Source: Selenomonas sp. (GTDB taxonomy: Bacteria > Bacillota > Negativicutes > Selenomonadales > Selenomonadaceae). From it: a DNA stretch of 15,272 bases. Below the pieces are notes generated by a model, which saw nothing but the letters and a program-made list of their open reading frames with translations, was not told where the DNA came from and searched no databases. This document shows, in pieces, positions 1 to 6,327 of this stretch; the stretch's first letter is position 1; each line of letters begins with the position of its first letter. The stretch is taken from NCBI GenBank assembly GCA_003518745.1, contig DOYB01000143.1, forward strand, positions 1-15,272, given 5' to 3'. The position numbers and the translations under genes were made by a program.

Positions 1-17
1 TCGTGCAACACCTAACA

Positions 18-31
18 TAAATTCCCATTTA
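18..31 (-). repeat. 14-nt dispersed repeat, copy 1 (inverted)
   Basis: The minus strand reads TAAATGGGAATTTA, the same 14 bases found on the plus strand at 7755-7768 and 15259-15272. The unit is a hyphenated palindrome (TAAAT, GGGA, ATTTA). It lies about 27 bases before the cobA-hemD start, so it could be an operator there, or the edge of a longer repeat that begins outside the window. Confidence 0.6.
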
Positions 32-58
32 ACGACATATGAGGAGTGTTTTTGCAGA

Positions 59-1573
59 ATGTCAGGATTTGTATATCTTGTTGGCGCGGGGCCGGGGGAT
101 TATCGGCTTATCAGCGTCAAGGCTTGTGATTGCTTAAGGAAGGCAGATGTGGTGGTCTATGATCGTCTTGCCGATGAGAGGATTCTGGGCTATGCCCCCA
201 AGGACGCGGAATATATCTATGTGGGAAAGGCCTCCAGTCAGCATACCATGAAGCAGGAGGACATAAATCGTCTGCTGGCTGACAAGGCAAAAGAGGGTAA
301 ATGCGTGGTTCGGCTTAAGGGGGGAGATCCCTTTGTTTTCGGCCGCGGCGGTGAGGAAGCCTTGGTGCTTGAAGCGGAAGGCATCGACTTTGAAATAGTT
401 CCCGGCATTACATCAGCCATAGCTGTTCCAGCGTATGCGGGCATACCCGTTACACATCGGGCTGTTGCCACTTCCTTTGCAGTGGTGACCGGACATGAGG
501 ATCCCACAAAGGGAGAGTCCAATATGCGGTGGGACAAGCTCTCCACTGGCGTTGATACTCTGGTGTTCCTCATGGGAGTGGCTAACCTGCCGCACATTAC
601 GAAGCAGCTTATGGAAAACGGGCGTTCCGGAGATACGCCTGCAGCGGTGATTCGCTGGGGAACCAAACCGGAGCAGCGGGTTCTCATGACAACGGTGGAA
701 AAGGCCGCAGGGGATGTGGAAAAGGCTCAGCTCAAGCCGCCGGCTATTTTTATTGTCGGGGATGTGGTAAATCTCAGGGAAAAGCTGCAGTGGTTTGATC
801 GTTTGGACACACATCCTCTATTTGGAAAGACAGTGCTAGTAACCAGAGCCAGAAGTCAGGCATCGAAGCTCACTTCGGCTTTGGAGGAGCTTGGGGCAAG
901 GTGCATAGAGGTTCCGGCCATAAAGCTGCAGGCACCTTCTGACAGCTATGCAGCCTTGGATGGGGCAATTTCCCATTTGTCAGATTACCATTGGGTGATA
1001 TTCACCAGTACCAACGGGGTGGAAAGCTTCTTCCAGCGCCTGACTTTGGCAGAGAAAGATGCCCGCGCTTTTTCCCGTGCAAAGGTGGCGGCCATTGGTA
1101 CTGCCACGGCAGAAGAGCTAAAAAAACACGGTATAATTGCTGACGTAGTTCCAAAGGAATTTCGCGCAGAGGGGGTTGTAGAGGCTCTTGTCGGTGAGAT
1201 TTCATCAGGAACGCGAGTCCTCATTCCAAGAGCAATGGAGGCAAGGGCGGTTTTGCCGGAAGCTCTTAGGAAACTAGGAGCAGTCGTGGAGGTTGTCCCT
1301 GTTTACGAAACCAAAGCGGCATGTGAGAAGCCCGATGTGCTAAAGGAGAGCTTGAAAAACGGAGATATTGATTTGGTGACCTTCACTAGCTCATCTACAG
1401 TGACTAATCTCATAGAGGCCCTTGGGGGAATTGAGGAAATCAAGTACGCAAAAACGGCAGTCATCGGGCCGATAACTGCCGAAACCTGCCGCAAAAACGG
1501 TATTGAACCGGATATAGTGGCGGAAACGTATACTATTGATGGCCTGGTGAATGCCATCCGTCGCAATGGTTGA
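59..1573 (+). CDS. cobA-hemD: Bifunctional uroporphyrinogen-III C-methyltransferase / uroporphyrinogen-III synthase
   Basis: A 504-residue fusion. Residues 1-245 are the SAM-dependent uroporphyrin-III C-methyltransferase (SUMT/CobA), which methylates uroporphyrinogen III at C2 and C7 to precorrin-2. Visible motifs are VGAGPGD near the start, the RLKGGDPFVFGRGGEE block around residues 86-99, and the VPGITSAIAVPAYAGIPVTHR region. Residues from about 255 to 504 are HemD, which cyclises and inverts hydroxymethylbilane: TVLVTRARSQ opens the domain, and TFTSSSTV marks its second half. The same fusion is common in Firmicutes haem/cobalamin operons. The start is set by GAGGAGTG 12 bases upstream of the ATG. 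hemA/hemC would be expected upstream and hemB downstream. Downstream is instead an unrelated minus-strand gene whose stop lies 4 bases away, so this end of the operon may have been interrupted or rearranged. Cytoplasmic. Confidence 0.95.
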   Translation: MSGFVYLVGAGPGDYRLISVKACDCLRKADVVVYDRLADERILGYAPKDAEYIYVGKASSQHTMKQEDINRLLADKAKEGKCVVRLKGGDPFVFGRGGEEALVLEAEGIDFEIVPGITSAIAVPAYAGIPVTHRAVATSFAVVTGHEDPTKGESNMRWDKLSTGVDTLVFLMGVANLPHITKQLMENGRSGDTPAAVIRWGTKPEQRVLMTTVEKAAGDVEKAQLKPPAIFIVGDVVNLREKLQWFDRLDTHPLFGKTVLVTRARSQASKLTSALEELGARCIEVPAIKLQAPSDSYAALDGAISHLSDYHWVIFTSTNGVESFFQRLTLAEKDARAFSRAKVAAIGTATAEELKKHGIIADVVPKEFRAEGVVEALVGEISSGTRVLIPRAMEARAVLPEALRKLGAVVEVVPVYETKAACEKPDVLKESLKNGDIDLVTFTSSSTVTNLIEALGGIEEIKYAKTAVIGPITAETCRKNGIEPDIVAETYTIDGLVNAIRRNG

Positions 1574-1577
1574 AGAC

Positions 1578-1868
1578 CTACTTCACCTTTGCGGAGAAGA
1601 AGAAAACCAAAATCGTAAGAATAATACCTAATCCACCGTAAAGTGGACCATTTTCCACAAAAGCATAAATAGTGGCACCGATACAAAAGAGCAGGGCGAA
1701 CAGGGTTTGCTTTGCGTTCTCCTTGCGGTATGCAAAGGTCTTGTAATCGACGCCGGTAGCTTTTTCAAAGCATTCAGGGCAAATGATTTCTACTTTGCCC
1801 TGTTTATTTTTGTGTTTGAGGGCATCCTTTTCTTCCACGTCACGCCCACACAGATCGCATTTAACCAT
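1578..1868 (-). CDS. Small zinc-ribbon membrane protein, unknown function
   Basis: A 96-residue protein that I cannot assign to a named family. Residues 1-40 hold two CxxC knuckles (C4/C7 and C30/C33, the latter within CPECFEKATG), typical of a small zinc ribbon. Residues about 55-71 and 74-93 are two hydrophobic segments separated by ENGP, ending in a short basic tail (SAKVK). The predicted form is a cytoplasmic zinc ribbon followed by a membrane hairpin. The start at 1868 follows a strong AAGGAGGTG site 8 bases upstream; a longer reading frame reaching 1973 would overlap the toxin gene and lacks such a site. It starts 25 bases after the toxin stop, so it may be co-transcribed with the toxin-antitoxin pair. 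Its stop lies 4 bases from that of cobA-hemD, leaving no room for a terminator between the convergent genes. Confidence 0.75.
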   Translation of the reverse strand: MVKCDLCGRDVEEKDALKHKNKQGKVEIICPECFEKATGVDYKTFAYRKENAKQTLFALLFCIGATIYAFVENGPLYGGLGIILTILVFFFSAKVK

Positions 1869-1893
1869 ATAAAACACCTCCTTTTCGGTTGCC

Positions 1894-2154
1894 TCAGTCT
1901 TCGTAGTGCCCTTTGCAGGAAATGATTCGTATGTTTCCGTTGCTATCCATGTCATATACAAGACGATTGGCATGGTCTATGCGACGGATCCATCCCTTTC
2001 GGTACTTCAAGGGTTCAGGCTTTCCGGTTCCTTTTGCAAGCCCGTTTCTCCGGATATCCTTGATAAGGTCATGTATCTTGTCAGCATTTTTCCTGTTTTC
2101 CTTCATCCAGTAAATGAGCTGTTCAAATGCTTCATCATCAAACAGAGTTCCCAT
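1894..2154 (-). CDS. Txe/YoeB family toxin (putative mRNA interferase)
   Basis: An 86-residue RelE-fold toxin of the Txe/YoeB family, whose members cut mRNA in the ribosomal A site. Family landmarks are visible: the helix with DLIKDIRRNG (residues 29-38), GTGKPEPLK (42-50, with the likely catalytic E47), the WIRRID/NRLVY strand (55-67, with R64), and the C-terminal ISCKGHY (78-84, with H83). These match the E46, R65 and H83 set described for E. coli YoeB, so the toxin looks intact. The start at 2154 has GGAGG eight bases upstream and gives the usual family length; a longer frame to 2205 would add 17 residues with no support. The gene overlaps the antitoxin by 17 bases, the common arrangement for coupled translation. 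Confidence 0.9.
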   Translation of the reverse strand: MGTLFDDEAFEQLIYWMKENRKNADKIHDLIKDIRRNGLAKGTGKPEPLKYRKGWIRRIDHANRLVYDMDSNGNIRIISCKGHYED

Positions 2155-2368
2155 TGAAAAGAGCCTCCAGTTCTTCATCCGTGAAGAATTTGCCACGGCC
2201 TTCATCTAGATTCTTTGTAGCACGGTCTATCCTTGCAAGATAAGCTGCGTTCCTTGCTGACTTTGCAGCGGCCTCTCTGATGAAGTCTTCCGCGCTCCTG
2301 TTGCTTGCCTTAGCCTGTTCCTGTATCAGCTCCATATCTGCAGGACTGAATTCCAATGTTATAGACAT
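2138..2368 (-). CDS. Ribbon-helix-helix/RelB-like antitoxin
   Basis: A 76-residue protein directly upstream of, and overlapping, the YoeB-type toxin; it is the antitoxin by position and composition. The N-terminus (SITLEFSPAD) can form the DNA-binding beta strand, followed by two helices (ELIQEQAKASN and AEDFIREAAAKSA) in ribbon-helix-helix order. The C-terminal half (AYLARIDRATKNLDEGRG, then FFTDEELEALFNG) is an acidic helical tail of the kind that wraps a toxin. Classical YoeB partners are YefM/Phd-fold proteins, and I see no Phd features, so this is a non-classical pairing. The ATG at 2368 is preferred because AGGAAG sits eight bases before it; a GTG at 2377 in the same frame is less well placed. 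Antitoxins of this kind usually autorepress from the 60-base gap upstream. Confidence 0.82.
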   Translation of the reverse strand: MSITLEFSPADMELIQEQAKASNRSAEDFIREAAAKSARNAAYLARIDRATKNLDEGRGKFFTDEELEALFNGNSV

Positions 2369-2428
2369 ACCATACACTTCCTTTCATCGAGAATTTTTAT
2401 CTCACTACTGTATAAGTCGCTGAACTGT

Positions 2429-2908
2429 TCACCATTTGTGGCATTTGCTACAAGGCCTAAGGCCTTTTTGGATTGCGTCATTTTCGGTTTCGAAATATAT
2501 CACTGACCCAGGACTCTTCTTTAGTTCATGACACCATGCGTAGTGAAAAACCTTACTTTTTGGTATGGAAACTATTTCAGAATTTGCCTTTGCAACAATA
2601 GGGCTATTAGCATATATGGAGAATTCTCCTACATCACTTATGTATTCAACCCTTACGATTTTTAACTTTATTTTGTTTCCGTCCTTTTTATCATGTGCAA
2701 AAACTGCAACAAAGTCCCCAATTTGTAGATTTTGCACGTCTCCCAAGAAGTAACTATAGCGTTTCGAATCTGCATCAAATGTTACATCGACAAATATGTC
2801 TTTGTTGAATTTGAGTATTGGCTTAGATTTTAAGCGTTCGCAATCTAAAATATTTATTCCAAATTTTTTCTTAGGTTCATACTTTTTCTCTACTGGTTTG
2901 TGAACCAA
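2429..2908 (-). CDS. Hypothetical protein with C-terminal Ada-like zinc-binding motif; start uncertain
   Basis: A reading frame of up to 159 residues. Residues about 37-105 (FVDVTFDADSKRYSYF, then LQIGDFVAVFAHD and KIVRVEYI) look like a small beta-barrel with a conserved IGDFV turn. Residues 119-157 carry H122, C126, C153 and C156 in the pattern VFHYAWCHEL ... FETENDAIQKGLRPCSKC. This resembles the short zinc-binding domain shared by Ada N-termini and the C-termini of some nucleases. No catalytic nuclease domain is present, so a function cannot be named. The only upstream start in frame is a TTG at 2908 without a clear Shine-Dalgarno site, just after an in-frame stop. This suggests an N-terminal truncation or a frameshift from the fragment at 2890-3087. 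Base composition is AT-rich compared with the flanking core genes, which suggests transfer. Confidence 0.5.
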   Translation of the reverse strand: MVHKPVEKKYEPKKKFGINILDCERLKSKPILKFNKDIFVDVTFDADSKRYSYFLGDVQNLQIGDFVAVFAHDKKDGNKIKLKIVRVEYISDVGEFSIYANSPIVAKANSEIVSIPKSKVFHYAWCHELKKSPGSVIYFETENDAIQKGLRPCSKCHKW

Positions 2909-3087
2909 TGGAGTTTTTCAGGCGTGTACCATTCGCCTATTTCATGTCCTTTGTAGGTGGCGAAAGATAAACAGCGTTGTTCCATTGTCTCAAGATTCAA
3001 TTCTTCTTGGTTCATGAATCCGTCAATATCACCTGCAAATGACAAAATTTTCGTATATTCTTTGTTTTTGCGATCATAAGTAGGTTT
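2890..3087 (-). pseudogene. Truncated coding fragment, unknown family
   Basis: An open minus-strand frame of 65 codons, bounded by a stop at 3088-3090, that reads like protein (NLETMEQRCLSFATYKGHE, then IGEWYTPEKLHWF) but has no start at its 5' end. An internal ATG at 3015 would give 41 residues, with only a weakly placed AGGTGA upstream. Its 3' end overlaps the 2429-2908 frame by about 19 bases in another phase. It may be the 3' remnant of a deleted gene, or the first half of that gene split by a frameshift. I do not recognise the family. Confidence 0.4.
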
Positions 3088-3219
3088 TCAGGTTCTGTTC
3101 ATATGTGTGCCGCAAGTTTAGGAGACAGTGTAATCACCGCAGAATTTGGTGACGAAGTCTTTTACTCCGAAGGGGAGGGAAATGATTCGGTACAAATTAT
3201 AGAAAACCCTCCGAACCCA

Positions 3220-3441
3220 CTACAATACGGCAATCTTTCGGGCAATTTCAGTAGCATCTGGCAACAAGGGGTGATGTATGTCAAAGTTTCTTTCGACATA
3301 TTCCTTGCCATAACGATACCATTCCCCACTTTCGTCTTTTACGCTATATCCGTTTCCAATGGAATCGGAGATTTCCTTAACGTCATAGATGTCACCATGT
3401 TCAAAAGAAACGTCGCTTTCTCCGGTATATCTGATTTTCAT
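3220..3441 (-). CDS. Small SH3-like hypothetical protein with RKIAVL tail
   Basis: A 73-residue protein. Residues 1-53 are a compact beta-rich unit (KIRYTGESDVSFEHGDIYDV, then GYSVKDESGEWYRYG). It resembles the small Firmicutes proteins that begin MKI-Y-G-SD and contain a GK/DIYDV strand; this is resemblance only, with no assigned function. Residues 54-73 are a separate tail ending LPDATEIARKIAVL. The last six residues match the end of the 57-residue protein at 3833-4006, with synonymous changes in the DNA. The ATG at 3441 follows AGAGGTGA at the usual distance. The stop of the upstream 116-residue gene (TGA, 3447-3449) lies inside that ribosome binding site, so the two are probably translationally coupled. 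Confidence 0.7.
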   Translation of the reverse strand: MKIRYTGESDVSFEHGDIYDVKEISDSIGNGYSVKDESGEWYRYGKEYVERNFDIHHPLLPDATEIARKIAVL

Positions 3442-3446
3442 TGCAA

Positions 3447-3797
3447 TCACCTCTCATTCTTTACCTTGAATTCTACTTTTCCTATGTTTTCGCATTGATA
3501 CCAGTGAATTTCGGCGCATATCTCTTTCACACCATTCGTTATGGTTGCAGTGCCTCGCACCTTTATCCAGTCTTGAGGCTTTGTGAGCGTACCGTTTGAC
3601 AGAGGATACCTTTCAATCAAACGCTTGACTTCCCTGATTTTGTCTCCTCTTGCGATTTCCTTAATACCAGTGACGGTGCTTCCTGGCTTCAAGTACCATC
3701 CATCCAAGTGAAGGAGAAATTTTTCACGACTTACATAAAAATGCTTTGCCATTGCGCCAATGGATGATGGCACAACAAAACTGGATTCTAAAACCAT
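3447..3797 (-). CDS. Hypothetical 116-aa protein, unrecognised family
   Basis: The sequence is well formed but I cannot place it in a family. It starts at the ATG at 3797, which has AAGGAG eight bases upstream. Notable segments are KHFYVSREKFLLHLDGWYLK (residues 17-36), a basic helix IREVKRLIERYPL, then PQDWIKVRGTATI and a conserved-looking end AEIHWYQCENIGKVEFKVK. The tryptophan-, histidine- and cysteine-rich HWYQC strand near the C-terminus is the most distinctive feature. No signal peptide or membrane segment is seen. It is the middle gene of three short genes behind one promoter. It follows an antitoxin-N-terminus-like ORF by 35 bases and is coupled to the 73-residue gene. A toxin/immunity or phage-derived role is possible from context but not shown. 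Confidence 0.65.
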   Translation of the reverse strand: MVLESSFVVPSSIGAMAKHFYVSREKFLLHLDGWYLKPGSTVTGIKEIARGDKIREVKRLIERYPLSNGTLTKPQDWIKVRGTATITNGVKEICAEIHWYQCENIGKVEFKVKNER

Positions 3798-3832
3798 TGT
3801 ATAGGCTCCTTCACTCAAAACACATGATTCAC

Positions 3833-4006
3833 TTACAATACGGCAATTTTGCGGACTGCCTTTACCGGCTCCGGTATCATTTCCTTGCAGTCTTGGCTTT
3901 CAATCTGCTTTTGTATCTGGCTGTACTCATCCTCAAGCGCGTCCCATTCCCTATTGAAACCAGGGTCTATCAAATATTCATTCAAGGTGCGGTCTAAATC
4001 ATCCAT
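3833..4006 (-). CDS. 57-aa protein resembling the N-terminus of an XRE-type antitoxin
   Basis: A short gene of 57 codons. Residues 6-37 (RTLNEYLIDPGFNREWDALE, then DEYSQIQKQIES) resemble the N-terminal segment of HigA/XRE antitoxins, whose pattern is roughly L-DPEF-EWDALEPEY-I-ALI-AR. In those proteins a helix-turn-helix domain follows. Here it is missing, replaced by a short tail ending PEPVKAVRKIAVL. It may be a truncated antitoxin or a separate small family. The ATG at 4006 has AAGGA 12-13 bases upstream and a promoter with a perfect TATAAT behind it. The tail is near-identical to the end of the 73-residue protein two genes downstream. Confidence 0.6.
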   Translation of the reverse strand: MDDLDRTLNEYLIDPGFNREWDALEDEYSQIQKQIESQDCKEMIPEPVKAVRKIAVL

Positions 4007-4049
4007 TGTTCTTAGTATCCTTCCTTAGCTCTCATACCTTCCCATATTC

Positions 4050-4078
4050 ATTATAACATTTCATGAAAATTTTTTGAA
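4050..4078 (-). promoter_or_regulatory. Sigma-A-type promoter of the minus-strand accessory block
   Basis: On the minus strand, TTCAAA (4073-4078) is followed after exactly 17 bases by TATAAT (4050-4055). The first gene of the block starts at 4006, giving a leader of about 35-40 bases. The -10 is perfect and the -35 matches consensus at four of six positions. Confidence 0.6.
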
Positions 4079-4100
4079 CCCAATAACTTGAATTGGCAAA

Positions 4101-4127
4101 GAGAAAAATTTCCGAGAGAAAAATTTC
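4101..4127 (+). repeat. Tandem 12-nt direct repeat in the esterase upstream region
   Basis: GAGAAAAATTTC occurs at 4101-4112 and again at 4116-4127, a 15-base period, in the 230-base gap between divergent genes. The second copy extends to GAGAAAAATTTCTC, a near-palindrome, and is followed by an A/T-rich run (ATTTTTTCATTTT). It could be a pair of binding sites or chance in AT-rich DNA. I see no convincing plus-strand promoter with room for a leader in this gap. Confidence 0.4.
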
Positions 4128-4236
4128 TCATTTTTTCATTTTGTGGGAAGGAAAGTCACATTATTTGTCGAAGTCTTTAGTGTTGTTGGGTTTTGACGAG
4201 GTCCTTTGGAAATTTTTATCTGAGAGGGTGATTTGC

Positions 4237-4995
4237 ATGGAACGCAGAGATGTCCAGTGGTACAGCCCAAGATTGCAGATGAACATGAGGGTCAAGATAT
4301 ACGGAAGCGCCGTAGGCGTGCCATTTTTGGCCTTTCCCACGGAAGAAGCAATGAGTGATAACTTTGAGAACTTTGGTATGATAGATACCTTGGCACCTGC
4401 ACTGGAAAGCCAGCAGATACAGCTTTACTGCGTGGATTCCGTGGATTCGGAGACCTGGTCAAACCTGTGGGGGGATAAGGCCTGGCGTGCTCAGAGACAG
4501 GAACTTTATTATGGCTATGTGGTGGAGGAGGTCGTGCCCCTTATCCGCAGTGAAAACTGGACCAACAAGCGCCCTATAGCAATGGGCTGCAGCTTGGGCG
4601 GCATGCACGCTGCCATAGTATTTTTCAGGCGGCCTGATATTTTCGGCGGGGTGTTGTCCCTTTCGGGAACCTACGATGGGAAATACTATATGGAGGGCTG
4701 GAGCGATCCGGTGCTCTACGATAATTCTCCCCTGGATTTTCTGGCTAATATGAAGCCGGATCATACCTACATTGATACCTACAATCAGCGACGTATAGTG
4801 CTGTGCGTGGGACAGGGACGATGGGAAGAGGAAGAGAGGCGCACCACGGCGCTTATGGGAGATCTTCTGTTTGAAAAGGGAATCAACGCGTGGGTTGATT
4901 TCTGGGGTTATGACGTGGATCATGACTGGGAATGGTGGAAAAAACAAGCGCTGTATTTCCTGCCATACATGTTGAAGGAACCAGAGGAAGGATGA
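4237..4995 (+). CDS. Putative esterase, alpha/beta-hydrolase fold
   Basis: A 252-residue cytoplasmic protein of the alpha/beta-hydrolase esterase type (esterase D/COG4947-like). The nucleophile elbow is MGCSLGGMHAA, with the likely catalytic serine at S119. A C-terminal DVDHDW carries the likely catalytic histidine, H229. A stretch VLCVGQGRWEEE lies between them, where the acid residue is expected. The N-terminus (VQWYSPRLQMNMRVKIYG) matches the beginning of small esterases that act on simple acyl or thioester substrates, but the substrate cannot be read from sequence. The start at 4237 is set by GAGAGGGTGA upstream; an upstream TTG at 4093 in frame lacks support. It ends 9 bases before purB and is probably co-transcribed with it. 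Confidence 0.82.
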   Translation: MERRDVQWYSPRLQMNMRVKIYGSAVGVPFLAFPTEEAMSDNFENFGMIDTLAPALESQQIQLYCVDSVDSETWSNLWGDKAWRAQRQELYYGYVVEEVVPLIRSENWTNKRPIAMGCSLGGMHAAIVFFRRPDIFGGVLSLSGTYDGKYYMEGWSDPVLYDNSPLDFLANMKPDHTYIDTYNQRRIVLCVGQGRWEEEERRTTALMGDLLFEKGINAWVDFWGYDVDHDWEWWKKQALYFLPYMLKEPEEG

Positions 4996-5004
4996 ACGTG
5001 AATT

Positions 5005-6297
5005 ATGATTGAACGGTATACGAATCCGGAGATGGGAAAAATATGGTCCATTCAAAATGAGTGGCAGACCATATTGGATGTGGAGATGGCAGCCTGTGAT
5101 GCCATGGCAGAGCTTGGGGAAATCCCCAAGGAGGCAGCGAAAAATATCCGCGCCAAGGCAAATTTCGACATTAATCGAATCCATGAGATTGAGTCAGTTA
5201 CCCATCATGACATAATAGCCTTCTTGACGAATGTGGCAGAATACGTGGGTGATGACTCCAAGTATATCCATAAGGGGCTTACCTCCAGTGATGTCAAGGA
5301 TACTGCTATCTGCCTCATGATGAAGCAGTCCGCGGAGTTGATATTAGATGACCTCAGAAAATTCCGTGAGGTGCTTCGCCGCCGGGCAGCTGAATTCAAG
5401 CACACTCCCTGCATTGGGCGTACCCACGGTATCCATGCGGAGCCAATGACCTTTGGTCTGAAGCTGGCTCTTTGGAGCGCTGAGATTGAAAGGGATATCG
5501 AAAGGGTTGAGCATGCCAAGAAAATCGTTTCCGTCGGAAAGCTTTCAGGGGCGGTGGGAACCTATTCCAACATTGACCCGCGCATTGAGGAAATGGTTTG
5601 CGAGAGGCTGGGACTAACGCCTGTTCCCCTTGCGACCCAGGTCATTCAGCGGGATCGCCATGCGGAATACATGACGACTCTGGCTATTGTGGCGAGCACA
5701 TTGGAAAAGATTGCCACCGAGGTGAGGAATCATCAGCGCACGGATATTCGGGAGGCTGAGGAATATTTCTCACCGGGACAGAAGGGCTCCTCTGCCATGC
5801 CGCATAAGCGCAATCCCATCAACTGCGAGAGGGTTTCCGGAATGGCACGTTTGGTTCGCGGCAACGCGGTGGCGGCAATGGAGGATATCACCCTTTGGCA
5901 TGAGCGGGATATTTCCCATTCCTCAGTGGAGCGGGTAATCCTGCCGGACAGCACCATAAACGTGGATTACTGCACAAGAAAGCTCACGAATATAATAGAC
6001 AAGCTTTTGGTATATCCTGAGGCAATGCTGCACAATATGGAGCGCACCGGCGGTCTTATCTACAGTCAGCGTTTGATGCTTGCAGTGGTGAGCAAGGGAG
6101 TCCTTCGTGAGGACGCCTACAAATGGGTGCAGCGCAATGCCATGAAGCGCTGGATGGAGGGTGAAGACTTCCGCACCAACGTGGAGAAGGATCCTGATAT
6201 AACCAAATATTTGACAAAGGAAGAAATAGATGACTGCTTCGATTATAAGTTCTTCCTGCGCCATGTGGACAAGATCATGGAACGTTTTGGATTGTAA
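5005..6297 (+). CDS. purB: Adenylosuccinate lyase
   Basis: A 430-residue member of the fumarase/aspartase superfamily. It cleaves SAICAR to AICAR and adenylosuccinate to AMP, each time releasing fumarate. The superfamily signature SSAMPHKRNP lies at residues 262-271 on the mobile catalytic loop. H141 in GRTHG and H68 in THHD are the likely acid/base histidines, and GLTSSDVKDT (91-100) is the substrate-binding segment. Length is typical of the short bacterial/Bacillus-type PurB. The ATG at 5005 has AGGAAGGA 12-15 bases upstream; other starts in the area hit a stop at once. It follows the esterase by 9 bases and precedes purA by 30, so the two reactions that turn IMP into AMP are encoded together. 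Cytoplasmic homotetramer in the family. Confidence 0.97.
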   Translation: MIERYTNPEMGKIWSIQNEWQTILDVEMAACDAMAELGEIPKEAAKNIRAKANFDINRIHEIESVTHHDIIAFLTNVAEYVGDDSKYIHKGLTSSDVKDTAICLMMKQSAELILDDLRKFREVLRRRAAEFKHTPCIGRTHGIHAEPMTFGLKLALWSAEIERDIERVEHAKKIVSVGKLSGAVGTYSNIDPRIEEMVCERLGLTPVPLATQVIQRDRHAEYMTTLAIVASTLEKIATEVRNHQRTDIREAEEYFSPGQKGSSAMPHKRNPINCERVSGMARLVRGNAVAAMEDITLWHERDISHSSVERVILPDSTINVDYCTRKLTNIIDKLLVYPEAMLHNMERTGGLIYSQRLMLAVVSKGVLREDAYKWVQRNAMKRWMEGEDFRTNVEKDPDITKYLTKEEIDDCFDYKFFLRHVDKIMERFGL

Positions 6298-6327
6298 GAT
6301 AGCTATAACGAGAGGGCGATACAGTAT

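Noticed and set aside
238..814. Long minus-strand frames opposite cobA-hemD
   Set aside because: They lack ribosome sites and have no protein-like features; they mirror the codon structure of the real plus-strand gene.
1869..1973. N-terminal extension of the 96-aa zinc-ribbon protein to 1973
   Set aside because: It would overlap the end of the toxin gene, and the ATG at 1868 has a near-perfect AAGGAGGTG site.
3103..3498. Plus-strand frame of 131 codons opposite the 73-aa gene, whose first 38 residues (GDSVITAEFGDEVF, then QIIENPPNP) faintly recall NifX/dinitrogenase-cofactor domains
   Set aside because: No ribosome binding site, the likeness is only a few residues, and most of the frame is antisense to a better-supported minus-strand gene. 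At most the 3103-3219 part could be a gene remnant; I see no supported gene in 3091-3219 on either strand.
4193..4221. TTGACG-N17-TTATCT as an esterase promoter
   Set aside because: Transcription would start at about 4228, within or after the ribosome binding site at 4222-4228, leaving the gene without it.
4093..4236. N-terminal extension of the esterase starting at a TTG at 4093
   Set aside because: The extension has no family likeness, lies over the tandem repeat, and the ATG at 4237 has a clear GAGAGGG ribosome site and the expected length.
4007..4236. Purine riboswitch or PurR-type box upstream of the esterase-purB-purA genes
   Set aside because: I found no purine-riboswitch core, no paired PurR-box motif and no clear antiterminator/terminator pair; only the tandem 12-mer stands out.
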